Positions 1 through 10,773 of a DNA stretch of 64,000 nt are shown in pieces. Within the stretch, counting starts at the first letter, position 1; every line of letters begins with the position of its first letter. Under the pieces are notes generated by a model. That model was not told where the DNA came from and did no database searches. It saw nothing but the letters and a program-made list of their open reading frames with translations. Origin of the DNA: Carallia brachiata (Eukaryota; Streptophyta; Magnoliopsida; Malpighiales; Rhizophoraceae); assembly GCA_021464245.1 (NCBI GenBank), contig JADCRB010000070.1:623373-687372 (forward strand). Reading direction: 5' to 3'. The position numbers and the translations under genes are program-made.

Positions 1-657
1 CTTAATTCGTATTTAATTCACCTAGATTTTAAAATTACAATTAATTCAAATCTTTACAGTTTTAGCATATACAAGTTAAATTGATCAAATTGATTAGTTT
101 TTGGATAATGCTAACTACATCTACCAAAACACATGTTCTTACCTCAGAGATCTTGAGAGTAATTGTAAAGAAGACAAACGTACTGCAGCAAATGTGAGAA
201 CTATTAGACGGGTATTTTCAAAAGAAAATAAAAAAAATTTGTTAACTCGCATTAAATAAAGCACGTGTCTATTCATACTCAATTAAAGATGAAATGCGTA
301 CTCTTTTTCTTAAAAAAAAAGTTATATGATCAAAGAAAAAGTTATGAAAAAATCTTCCCCAATTATTATATAATCAATTAAATTTATTATGCAACAAAAA
401 GTTAATAAATTTTTTTTTCTTTTAATTACTTTTTTAATTAAAATAATTCTACAATGAATACAACAAATTATATTTTTTAAAATTTTTCTGGTAAATTTCA
501 CCGACCATATATCAGTGCCCTCTTTTTAGACCAACATCTGTAAATTCAACGACATTTTAAAAACGGGTAAACATAAAGAGTCACAGCTACCTCACACAGC
601 AGACCACAACTCCCTTATTTTGAAAGGGCCTCCGTCGAAATAAGGGAGCTTATAATA
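1..657. other. AT-rich intergenic stretch, no gene seen
   Basis: Low-complexity AT-rich DNA with many A and T runs. I see no open frame of useful length, no splice-supported exon and no clear repeat boundary. Confidence 0.6.
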
Positions 658-664
658 TCATGAT

Positions 665-2155
665 GCTCTTTTAGTTGTTCCCATAAAAAGGACCTCTGCA
701 ATATCATAATTCAGATACCTCGCAATCCATTTTTCACTTGTCGAACAGATCATGCCCTGAACCGAACATGAACAGCCAAATCCAAACTCCTCTTTTACCT
801 CAAGATCCACTCCACACCGCAATTTGTTAAAGGAAAGAGGAACTCTGGCTAAGAGACTAAACAATGCCCGTTGAAGAGGTGGAGAGGAGAATTGCCATAG
901 CTCGTTTTAACGATGTGTATTATTATAGACGTCCGTCCACCAGTTTTTAACGCAGTAAATCACATGAAGAAAGAAATGTTATCAAGAACACCAAAAATCA
1001 AATGGAACTTGCAAGCTAAAACAAAGTATTTCAGGACACACCATTCATCTAATATCTAAGGCTGGAAGTAGCGGACAGCTTTGTAACACTGCTGAAAAAA
1101 AAGCTCAAGGTTCCTGATAGAGTGATCCAGGCTTGGACCTCATAGGCAAACTAAAAGAGTAAAACTCAAATACCCAGTTTGTAAATGCATGCCATACGAG
1201 GCTTTCAGCTCATTAAAACCATGATCATCTACTTACTCATGATATGTAACAGACTGACAGGGGGCTTGCGCTGCTGATTGAAAACAAAGATGAAGGTACA
1301 TATGTCCATACAACAATGGGTGGTCGAACACCATTCACAGCTCCAACTACCCAAACACATTTTCCCACCTGCAAGATCATTTCTTTTGAACCAACATCTG
1401 CAGGATCAATGAAAATTTTAAGTAGTTGCCATCAAAAAGGACCTGTCCGATATCATAATTTAGATACTTCGCAATCCATTTTTCACTTGTTGGACAGATT
1501 ACGCCCTGAACATGAATGGCCACATCCACACTCCTCTCTTACCTCAAGATCCACTCCACACTGTAGTTTGATTACAGAAAGAGAATTTCTCACTAAAAAA
1601 TGCATAGTTTTTCCTTTTTTGGGGGGCCTCCCCCGGGGGGGGGGGGGGAGAGGAGTGGGGGAGGGTAATTAACATAGCTCCTTTTTAGGATCTGCATTTT
1701 TAGAGACGTCCATCCCCCAGTTTTTAACATATTAAATTAAATCACATGAAGAAAGACAATCAGCAATAGAACAAGTCGGAGACTAAGAAATGTTATCAAG
1801 AACTCCAAAGCCACCAGTTTTTAACGTATTAAATTAAATCACATGAAGAAAGACAATCAGCAATAGAACAAGTCGGAGACTAAGAAATGTTATCAAGAAC
1901 TCCAAAGCCAAATGGAACTTGAAAAATAAAGTTATAAAAGACAACCTCTTCATCTAATTTCTGAGTTTGGAAGCAGCGGACAGCTCTTTTAATGCTGCTC
2001 TGCTTAATAAAGCTCAAGGTTCCTGACAGAGTGATCCAGGCTTCAACCTCAAAGGCAAACACAAAAAGAGCACAAATCCACTACTTAATTTACAACTGCA
2101 TCGCAAACGACGCTCTCAGCTCATCAGAACCATGATCGTCTACTTTCTCAAGATA
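665..2155. repeat. Diverged tandem duplication (two copies, about 0.6-0.7 kb each)
   Basis: Copy A (about 665-1246) and copy B (about 1430-2155) share the same order of blocks. These are a block around 'caatccatttttcacttgt', the stretch 'acctcaagatccactccaca', a block with 'atgttatcaagaac', and a block with 'gctcaaggttcctga' followed by 'agtgatccaggctt'. Indels and substitutions separate the copies. On the minus strand copy A has a short open frame (864-658), but the same region of copy B is frameshifted by a small length difference and carries a stop. This is therefore better read as decayed or non-coding DNA, possibly the 3' side of the uL18 gene. I do not recognise a protein family here. 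Confidence 0.7.
1717..1910. repeat. 97-bp near-perfect tandem duplication
   Basis: The unit beginning 'ccagtttttaac' at 1717 is repeated at 1814 with almost no changes. This is a period of 97 bp nested inside copy B of the larger duplication. The near identity makes it much younger than the larger duplication. Confidence 0.85.
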
Positions 2156-2706
2156 AAACTCTCACAGTACCATTGGATGACATTTTCATAATTATCAGTG
2201 AAGTAACATTCAGAATTGAGAAATTTCCTTCCATCTCCTATCAAATTAAAATGAAAAAACAAAGAGCGCTGATCAATAAAAACACAAAGCTGCCAAAGAT
2301 TGGACACAATAGAAACAAATAACTTGCAAAAAGGGAAAAAAAAGAAAAACGAGAATACAAAACTGATAATTAAACTAGGCTCCCCTTATCAGGTGTAATA
2401 AGTTACTGTCCGATTGAAATTCGAAGTCGAGACTTTTATATAGTTATGAAAATAACTCCAGTACCAGTATACAGCAATAACAATGTCAGCCAATTAGCAA
2501 AGACAGAATTTTTTATTATCAGAATAGAACAAATTTCGCCAAATGCTTGCTAAAAAGGCAAAAGAAAAAAAAAATCCCACGAAATTACAACTATTTAAAA
2601 GAAAAATCGCACAAAATTTTTTGGTCTACCTTTTTCTACATATCTCACTCACATAAAAGAATCAGATTGTCCAAATCAATATTGACCGTCCAAGCAAACG
2701 ATGCTT

Positions 2707-3093
2707 CTACAGTGGGCCAATATCCCCCAATTTCTCGGCACCGTCGACGGCGACCCCGACGCGCTTGACCGAATCGAACAACGGCAACACTCGCTTCCTG
2801 TAATGGACGGGCCGGGAGAGCTCCTCGTGGAGATCGATGTTGATGCTGGTGACGCCGACCTCCATGAGGCGGAAACCTAGCTTCTCCCCGACGCGGGAAG
2901 CGGTTCTGGCGTCCCAGAACTGGTGGGTGCGCGGCGGGAGACGGCTGAGCCTGAAGCGGTGCTGCGTCAGGAACTCCTCCTCGGTGGAGGAGGCCATGGC
3001 GACGATGGCGGAGGTCGTCGGATTCGTCACCTGCGCCGTTATCTTGCGGCAGGACAGCAGCAGCCGTAGAAGGTGCTGCTGATTTGCGCTCAT
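2707..3093 (-). CDS. uL18 (L18p/L5e) family ribosomal-like protein
   Basis: This is an intronless frame of 128 residues. The central and C-terminal part has the uL18 pattern. A beta-strand segment (KITAQVTNPTTSAIVAMASS, residues 17-36) is followed by 'FWDARTASRVGEKLGFRL' (about 59-76), 'VTSINIDL' and a basic 'HYRKRVLPLFDSVKRVGVAV' end. uL18 proteins bind 5S rRNA in the large ribosomal subunit. Plants carry several short nuclear-encoded members, some thought to be mitochondrial, and the length fits these. No obvious cleavable transit peptide is seen, although the start 'LLRLLLSCRK' is basic and hydrophobic. The coding region is much more GC-rich than the flanking DNA. Family assignment is fairly sure; organelle and true rRNA binding are inferred. 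Confidence 0.75.
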   Translation of the reverse strand: MSANQQHLLRLLLSCRKITAQVTNPTTSAIVAMASSTEEEFLTQHRFRLSRLPPRTHQFWDARTASRVGEKLGFRLMEVGVTSINIDLHEELSRPVHYRKRVLPLFDSVKRVGVAVDGAEKLGDIGPL

Positions 3094-4450
3094 TTTTTAT
3101 TTTTATTTTTCACTTGCTTTGCGCGCAGAACAGAAAAATGCTCTTGCTGAAAGTACTGCCTGAACGAAGACAACCTCCGTAAGAATGCCAACGTTTTCAG
3201 AAATCAAAACTTAAAAATAAAAAAAATAAAAAAAAGGAAATACCGTTCTTGGTCTCTCCCCTGAATAAAATTGGTAGGCGGGGTGTTATTTATTCCACAC
3301 CCGACGAAAATAATTCTAAAAATTTATTAATAAATTAGACTAATTATATTAAATTGGTTGATAATAAATTTCACAATTTTTTTTAAATTTATCAATAACA
3401 GTTAACACTAAATTTATATAAAATCTAATTTTTAAAAAAAAAATTTAAAATTATTAAAAATATTAACACATCAACAATAATATTAATCTCGTCTCTCCTA
3501 TTTTTTTTACCTTAATCTTCCAATAAAAAATAGTTTTGCAAACACGATAGAGCCCCTCAAAAACGACGTTGACAAAGGCATCATGGACTACCGATTAATA
3601 CTAATACTGTGTTTAAATAAAATAATTGAAAAAAAAAGATGTTTAGATAAAATAATTGAGAGAAAGGAAAGGGAGAGAAATGAAAGTGAAAGAAATGATT
3701 ATTAGAGAAAAATAATAATTTTTATCTTCTCTTATATTTGAGAAGAAGTGATGTGAGAGAGGAAAATTATAAATTTTTTTATTTAGAAAAGAGTGAAAAG
3801 TAGGAGAGAAAAAAATAAAATGTATAAAAATAATAATTTTATCTCTCATAATAAATTTTATTTAAATAAAATTATAATTTTTAAATTATATGAAAGATAA
3901 TTGAGTCATTTAATAAATTTAATAAAGAAATTAACAATTCCCCTATTATTTTTGGAAGAATTAATTTTAATGAAATATAAAAGATTAAAAGAATAAAAAA
4001 CTTTACATCCCTACTTTTTAAATATTTTTTAAATATAATAATTTATTTTAATTCTTTCATATTCCTCTCCATTCTCCCATTTTCCCCTTTCAAAATACAG
4101 TGCAAATAAACACAAAATTTAACTTTTAAAAATTAAAGTTATTAAAAATTTATTGAGACACGAATAATAACATTAATTAGTTTATCGCGTTCTTTATCTC
4201 TGTATTTCGGTTAAAAAAAGGTTTTGGAAACGCGACATAGGGCCGCGAAAACAACACAGAGAAGGGCATTATGGACAATTCAGTGGCTTATGTTAGTAAT
4301 TAAGCTGCTGTTTCTTTTTTTTTTTTTGCTAATATTAGACAAAATAGGATCGGCGTCTTAAGCCGCTAAAGCCATCGCAAAAGACGACAAACATTAAACT
4401 CAATCGAAGATTTCCGCCGTCTTCCGGTCGCCGGAATCGAAGACAAAAGG
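3094..4450. other. AT-rich intergenic region between divergent genes
   Basis: This holds the upstream regions of the uL18-like gene (minus) and the SPRING-like gene (plus). It is mostly AT-rich low complexity. Between about 3607 and 4116 there is a possible inverted-repeat element. Purine-rich 'gagagaaaggaaagggagagaa' near 3658 on the plus strand faces pyrimidine-rich 'attcctctccattctccc' near 4062, with 'tgtgttta' and 'aaacacaa' at the outer ends. I see no gene. Confidence 0.5.
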
Positions 4451-7400
4451 ATGTCCAAATGTAGGTTAAGGTTATCCTGGTTGCTTTTGCAACTGCTTGT
4501 CCTTCAATTTCCGTTCAGAATTTCCGCAATCAGGTGAATGCTGTTCTCAATTTCTGATTGCCTTAATCTTTTTTCTTGTTGTTCAACGCTTTTCCCTTTT
4601 AGCCTTTTGGAGTATTGTTTCTGAGAAAAATTATAAAGAAGATAGAATGAATTTATTGTACGCTTATGATGTGGGCTTTGTGAACTGTTCTTTGAGATAT
4701 CTGATTCTTTTAGTGGTTTGTGAAATTCTTGTTTGAAATCTTGAATTTCGCATCGTAGGAAGGATGTTGGCCTTCAAGAAATAGAAGCTAGTAGTGGCAT
4801 TCTGAAGCTCCGAACTTGTAGAAATACGGCTCAAGGAAGATACTTACTGTCTGATGATAATGGTGAGTGATATTGTTTCTGGTATACATGTATTTTTCCT
4901 AGCTAAGACATTGAGGTAGCTTTTTAATTTTGAAGTACCGGAGCATTTGGTTGTGTTACGAGCTTAAGATGACTTGCGAAAATTAAGTTGACTATGGTAT
5001 ATTTCTTAGCGAGAAACGAACAAACTGGAAATTTTTGGTTGAAAGAAGAAAACAGAATGAATAAGTTTCGATGGTAAGCTTTCTTTGTACAATAAATATC
5101 TTCTTTGGTAAGTTTGAGCAAAAAGGATAAAACATTAACATAAACATCACAATAGAATCTGTGTCATGAATGTTTATTAATAGAAAGAGTGCATTGGAAA
5201 CTAGAATGAATGCGTGCAAAGTTGTCGTATGTGCTAAAATAAGTTATCAGATCATTATCTTCCTAATATTCATAGGTCACTTTGACACTATCACATATGT
5301 TTAATCTTATCATCTGATTTGCATTTTTCATAGCCTTTAGTTATGTATCAGTTATTTCTGTTTCGCTTTCATTATAACAAGTTCATGCATCTTAGGCCAT
5401 GTATGTGATGCTCTATCAGTAGATCCCCAGTCACGCTGCTGCCCAGAAAAAGGAGAAAAATTCTCTTGTCGGTGAGCTCAGTATCATGTCTCCTCGGATT
5501 TTGGCTTTTTCCACCATACAGATGTGCTGATGAATGTTTAGTTCTTTTTTGCAGTGCATGTAACCTTCTTTCACAGTGTTGCAGCTCTTACGAATATTGT
5601 GTTTCTTGTTGCCTGAATCCAGCAAGGGTATTTTTGTTGCAGCTTATTCACTGTTTATGTCTGATGTTTGATCATTTACTCAGTAAAGTGGAAATTATCA
5701 CTTAATTTTATTTTTTAGACGAAGAAAGAAGAGATCACAAAGGTGAAAATAGCGAAGCCAGCTACTGCAGGTAAAACAACGTTGGTAACACAAAATTTTA
5801 CATTTTCATTGGATGATATTGGTTTATGGGTTTGCCATCTCAAGCTTGATTAAGAAATGCTTGTATGGACACTGAGGAACATGGCAAACCATTCCTCGTT
5901 TCTGTTTGTGCCTGCATTTTTTGATTTCTTCTCTCTATCTCTCTCTTTTTTGCTTTTATGTTATATGGAAAGCTTGTATGATGATGGGCTTTACTTCTTC
6001 CTTTGGCAGAGACTTTTGCCAATGTTTTTGATTTTTGTGCTGGAAGGTGTCGTCATAACTCTGAGAGTGTGGTACATGCTACTGACATAATCTTTGTTCT
6101 TCTTTTCTTTTTTCTTCTGGAGGATTTGTGCAAAAATATTGGGTGATAATGCACAATTTGGAATTATACTAAAGTGATCATTCAAACTTGAGATAAAATA
6201 CTTGTCTTGCTATACAAAGAGGCCTCAATAATTGTCACAATGAATGTGAACACATTTTTCTCTAAATTTATTTGCCTAGTTTTCACACGCTGGGATAAAA
6301 TACTTGTCTTGCCATATGGCCTTGATAATTGTTAAGCTAATTTGAAGTTTATATATTTATTAAACTAATCTGTAGAGCAGCATGTATGAAGACCACAGAG
6401 AATAACAACCATATTTGCTTTGATTAACCATTGTTGAAGAATAAATTCTCTATCACCTTGCATAAATGTAGAATGCAATTTTTGGTTCCTAAGTAGATTG
6501 GAGAAGATATGGTTCACCTCTATGGTTCCTTTTTACTCACTTCTTTGCTTATCAGCTTATTCATGAAAAGATTACCTATTAGTGATTGGGATGACATCAA
6601 TGATGATGTGGGAAAACTCGTGGTAATGATGGCAATTTTGATGAGACGACAGCTATATAATAAGATGCTGTACTAAAGTAATGACAGTTTCGTTACATCA
6701 AATAGCTCTTTGTTGCACCTGAAATAAGTTTGAATTTTGCAGGTTCATGAAAATGCCTATTTTAGTGATTTCCATCATTGCTTTTCTCTGCCATCAAATT
6801 CTTCCGGTTAGTAGCTGCATAATTGCACATGTAGTTGTTTTGCATACCAAATGACAGTTTTTCCCCCCCTTGTCACCATCATTGGCTTCAAAATCCTTGC
6901 TACACTTAAGCAAATTGAATTCCCTTCTTTTTAAATGGAGGCAAGTTGACTGAAATGTGCTTGAGTTCCTAGATAAATCTAATTGGCCAACTTTTTTAAA
7001 TAAGGGAAATTAGTACTTGCATTCTGCATATATATGAGCAATTGATATCCTTTCTGAATTAAATGTGCATTGTGCACTTGTCTTTTCAATTTATTCTGGG
7101 AAACGGAGTCTGCACATTGTGCATATGCTGACCGTCTTCTCCACTTTCTGTGCATCATTTTGTTTTTGTGTTGATTATGCGATATTAGACTTTCTCACTT
7201 TTGGAATTCTCAATTGAACAGGAGCCAATTATACGCAACTAGAGGCAAGACTGGTTGGCATCAATGTTATTGTTGGAAAGTGAGCTATCATGAGTGTGCC
7301 TCTGTTCCTTTGATATGTGCTAAATGTTTAACTGGAGGTTATTCCTTTATAACCTATGATCACTTTATTGTAGGCAAGGTGAGTCCTGTGATGGGGTTTG

Positions 7401-8139
7401 CAAATCAAATGGACGGTCATGCGTCTTGAATAAGCTTCTGGTGCTTAATCAGTGTGAGATGTAAGTTAGATGCTATGTGTATTTTTGTCGAGGAGACAAT
7501 ACCTATGATCCACGGCTTAACTTACCTCGGGAACTGGGGTGCTAGTTGTGAAATTATAAGGCATGGGTTGGAACACAATGCAACATAACTTTGTGAAATT
7601 TATCGATTCCTTTTCTCTGGTGAGGAAGTTTTCACACGTTATTTTTTGTTTTCTTTCTGAACAGCATGCAGAAATACATGAGTTGCAAAGGGGCGTGTTT
7701 AGCAAGCACCGGGGCAGATCAGCCTGCTGAAGTTGTTGATGATGCTCCAAAGCACTTGGTATATTTCCTCTTTCTTTATTCTTCTTCTTCTTCTTCTTCT
7801 TTTTTGTCCCTCATTTCAGCATTTCTATGAGAAATTAATTTCAGTGTGAGAACTTGCGATGAAGCACTATTTGGTAATTTTAAGTGATTTATTGATCACG
7901 ATAGAGTTTGCACAAGCATTTTGTTTCCAGTTACTTACAATCTGGTTGGTGGTGGGAAGATCTGGGATTCTTTTTCTACAATTTTAAAAGAATCTTCTGG
8001 AATTGAACGCCCATCTTTATCATTTGTTTCCCATAATTATCTGCAGAATCCAGGAGCATGTTTGTATACTCAAACGCAGTCAATGCTTTCCTGTGATGGT
8101 TCACATAGGCATACCAGGAGACTATGCCCTTGTGCTTAG
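4451..8139 (+). CDS. SPRING1/C12orf49-like (UPF0454) secretory-pathway protein with MGAT5-like Cys-rich C-terminus
   Basis: Exons read: 4451-4533, 4759-4862, 5396-5471, 5555-5627, 5719-5770, 6010-6071, 6743-6806, 7222-7279, 7374-7460, 7665-7758, 8047-8139. All have GT-AG introns and compatible phases, giving 846 nt and 281 residues. Residues 8-24 are a hydrophobic signal anchor, as in a type II Golgi protein. Residues 48-112 carry the UPF0454 signature: 'CRNTAQG', 'HVCD', paired Cys, then 'CCSSYEYCVSCC' (96-107). 'FDFCAGRCRHNSESVVHEN' (136-154) continues the match to human C12orf49. There is an N-glycosylation site at Asn174. Residues about 190-281 hold a second Cys-rich module ('ESCDGVC', 'NQCEIM', ending 'RRLCPCA') that resembles the end of MGAT5. 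In animals SPRING1 promotes site-1 protease and SREBP activation. A role in plants is inferred only. Confidence 0.85.
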
Positions 8140-10773
8140 TGAAAGGTTGGTAAGTTTTGGTTCCTTTAGCACATCAATTTCAGACAAAATATATGGGGTT
8201 CAATGTCCACCACATCAAAGTCTTCTTTAGCATCAGCATTTAATTGTAGTGCGCTAAGAATAGGGAGCTTAATGGCAGAGATTGCAGCATGCATAAGATC
8301 TTTCGTCTTTATCAACATATTAATGGAGATGCATGTAGCCACTGCGTGCATATTATCTCTGTTTCTTTACTATTGATGCAAATATATTTTGCAGCAGTCA
8401 GCCATTTTCTTCAAAATTACATCTTGCCATTGGTAGTTCATTAGAAGAATTATGGTTAAAAATTTGTCTTTGAGCCTTTAAAAGCATATACTTTGTTCGT
8501 TGTCAAAAAATTATGACTACTTGAGATTTTTAGCAGACAATATTTCCTCCGAGGTTGGCAAATTATTATGGTTTTGGATATCTAGAGCTTTTTGTTTGAA
8601 GATACTGTTGATTGAAAATGACCTTTAAAACACACATCTCACATGCAGGAAAATTTGTTTGTGTTGAACGGTGATCAGCTTCTTACAGTTAGCAGATATT
8701 ACTGCTAAGGTACTTTTACTTACAGAGGAAAATTTTTCATCCCATTTTTTTGGCAATTAACTCTATGTACAGCTAAAATCTAGTGTTAAATTTCATAGAG
8801 GATAACGTATATTTTTGCTGTATCTGTCACTGGATGTTTGTAATGAATAATGCTATACTCGTAACTAAATCATGCAAAGATATGCTGTATTGAAAGAAAT
8901 AATGCCACACTGGAAACATGCATTAGACTCAATGTTGTACCTTTGTAAGGCTTGTTTGTAAGGTATTAATGAATTACATAAAAAGAAATAACAATTGCTG
9001 TATTTTTCATTTGAAGTGCGACCATCAAATGGATATGATTTCTTTGAACTCTTTTTTTTTTTTTTAGGGGGGTTCTTCTTGTCAATTTCCTAAGCCATGC
9101 ATTTAAAAGGAATATGATTAAGGGAATGATGCGGAACCAATTCCATATTATTTGCCAATCATGCAGTGTTTACTTGAGAATAGTTGCAAGGGACGTATAT
9201 TTTTGGATGGAAAATTTCCCTTCATATGAATAACCTGATATCTGCATGTGTCATCCAATGGTTTGTGACAAAAAAAGAGGCCTTTTTTCTCAGATAACCG
9301 AGTCCCGGCGGGCTAGTTACATTGCAAAGACCCAAAAAAACAAATTTCCTGCAATTCAATCGGATTTAGGTGTGTTAAGACCATGGGGAGATTGCTAGTT
9401 CAAAAGACTTGCATTGCATGTGCTTTGACGAAAGAAAATGTCCAAATTATTACTCAATTTGAATAATAACATGTTTTGGTTATTTTGATTACAATTCAAT
9501 AATTTTTGGAACAAGTGAAGACCATGAGATGCTAAATCGGTTGATGTCAACTCCAACACATCTTCAAATCTGTTACTGATTCGAGAAGAAAGACTACCGA
9601 ACTTCTTGTGCTTATGTTGAAAAAGTTTGCTTCAAAACAAAGGTAAATTAAAAACATTCTTGAAAGAGCCCAGTAAACATAAGGTAATTGGGCACCAGAA
9701 AGGTCACGACGAAGGAATCCTGCTACATGTCGAAGGATTCGACTGCTGCAGTACATTTCGAATGAGCTTTTTCTACCAATCGAATCCTTCGATCCCCATA
9801 ATTTTCCGAGGCCTGAATTTATGGAATGTATATAGTTGGCTGACACAATTATCTATCAAATCCAGTGCAAGATTATGTTTGATTAATTTTGATTGTTGTG
9901 CCCTTACCCTGAAGCATATATGTGTCTGTACATTTTCTTAGGTGCATTACCAGGCTCAATTGTTTTGTTGTGTATAACGTGCATTACCATGCATTTTAGA
10001 ATAAGATAATGTTAGGAATGCTTTTTTTTTTTTTCTTTGTATACTAATTAACCCGAAGCTATTAATGAAACTTCTATGTTGTTTTTTTTTCATCCTTTAA
10101 AAAATTTATTAGATCGCAAGTATTACAATAGAAGTAGTCTTCTTCATTCTCATAAATCCGAAACTTAACTTTTCAAAATTAGAACTCAAGATTTTTAAGA
10201 TGAAAATTTTAAATTTTAATTATTAAAATGCGTCTTTCAAATTATTATTTGTTCACGATGAAAGTATAAAAGTATAATTATGATACTGATTTTTTTTTTC
10301 ACATTATTGGTTTCTGCAAGGGCAATAAAAGTTGTTGTGGGGTTGTTAGTCTATTAATATAGATTCTCATTTGTATTTGGCCTTTGAAACAAGAAAACGA
10401 GGAATAGTACAAAAAGTGGTTTTTCCTTTGTCGTAATTACATTTTATAAGGTTAATACTAACTTTTCTTGGTACAGTAACCTTAATAATTAATCCAATGA
10501 TCATTTGAAGAAACAATAGTTTATTACTAGTTCACACTCTTTTTGGGCACTTACTATCATTTAGTCATCTAATACAAGCAAATAATGCCAATTTGCATTG
10601 TGCCTTTCACCTTTGACATTCACATGTGAACAACAAGAAAAATCAAGAGAAAAAGAGAACGAAATTTGAAGTTAAAATAAAAAAAAAGAATTACATTTTT
10701 ACAATCCCAAATCAAATCACGTTTTTTTTTTTTTTGGTTGATTGTACAATGATTTCAATCTCAATTCTCACCA
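8140..10773. other. 3' UTR of SPRING-like gene, then intergenic DNA and GUN4 3' flank
   Basis: Just after the stop there may be a further untranslated exon (sequence around 8650-8710 follows a plausible acceptor). The rest is AT-rich with T runs. A 13-bp perfect inverted repeat lies at 9730-9742 and 9780-9792. A 99-codon minus-strand open frame (9846-9547) has no recognisable family or splice support and is not called as a gene. Confidence 0.5.
9730..9792. repeat. Perfect 13-bp inverted repeat with 37-bp spacer
   Basis: TCGAAGGATTCGA at 9730-9742 is matched by its exact reverse complement TCGAATCCTTCGA at 9780-9792. Each arm is itself nearly palindromic (TCGAA...TTCGA). It could form a small hairpin or be a paired protein site. 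No function is assigned. Confidence 0.8.

Noticed and set aside
3607..4116. Possible MITE with 'tgtgttta' ends
   Set aside because: Only outer 8 bp and general purine/pyrimidine symmetry match; no target duplication, so not called as a mobile element.
9547..9846. 99-codon minus-strand frame
   Set aside because: No family, overlaps the inverted repeat at 9730-9792, no sign of exon structure.
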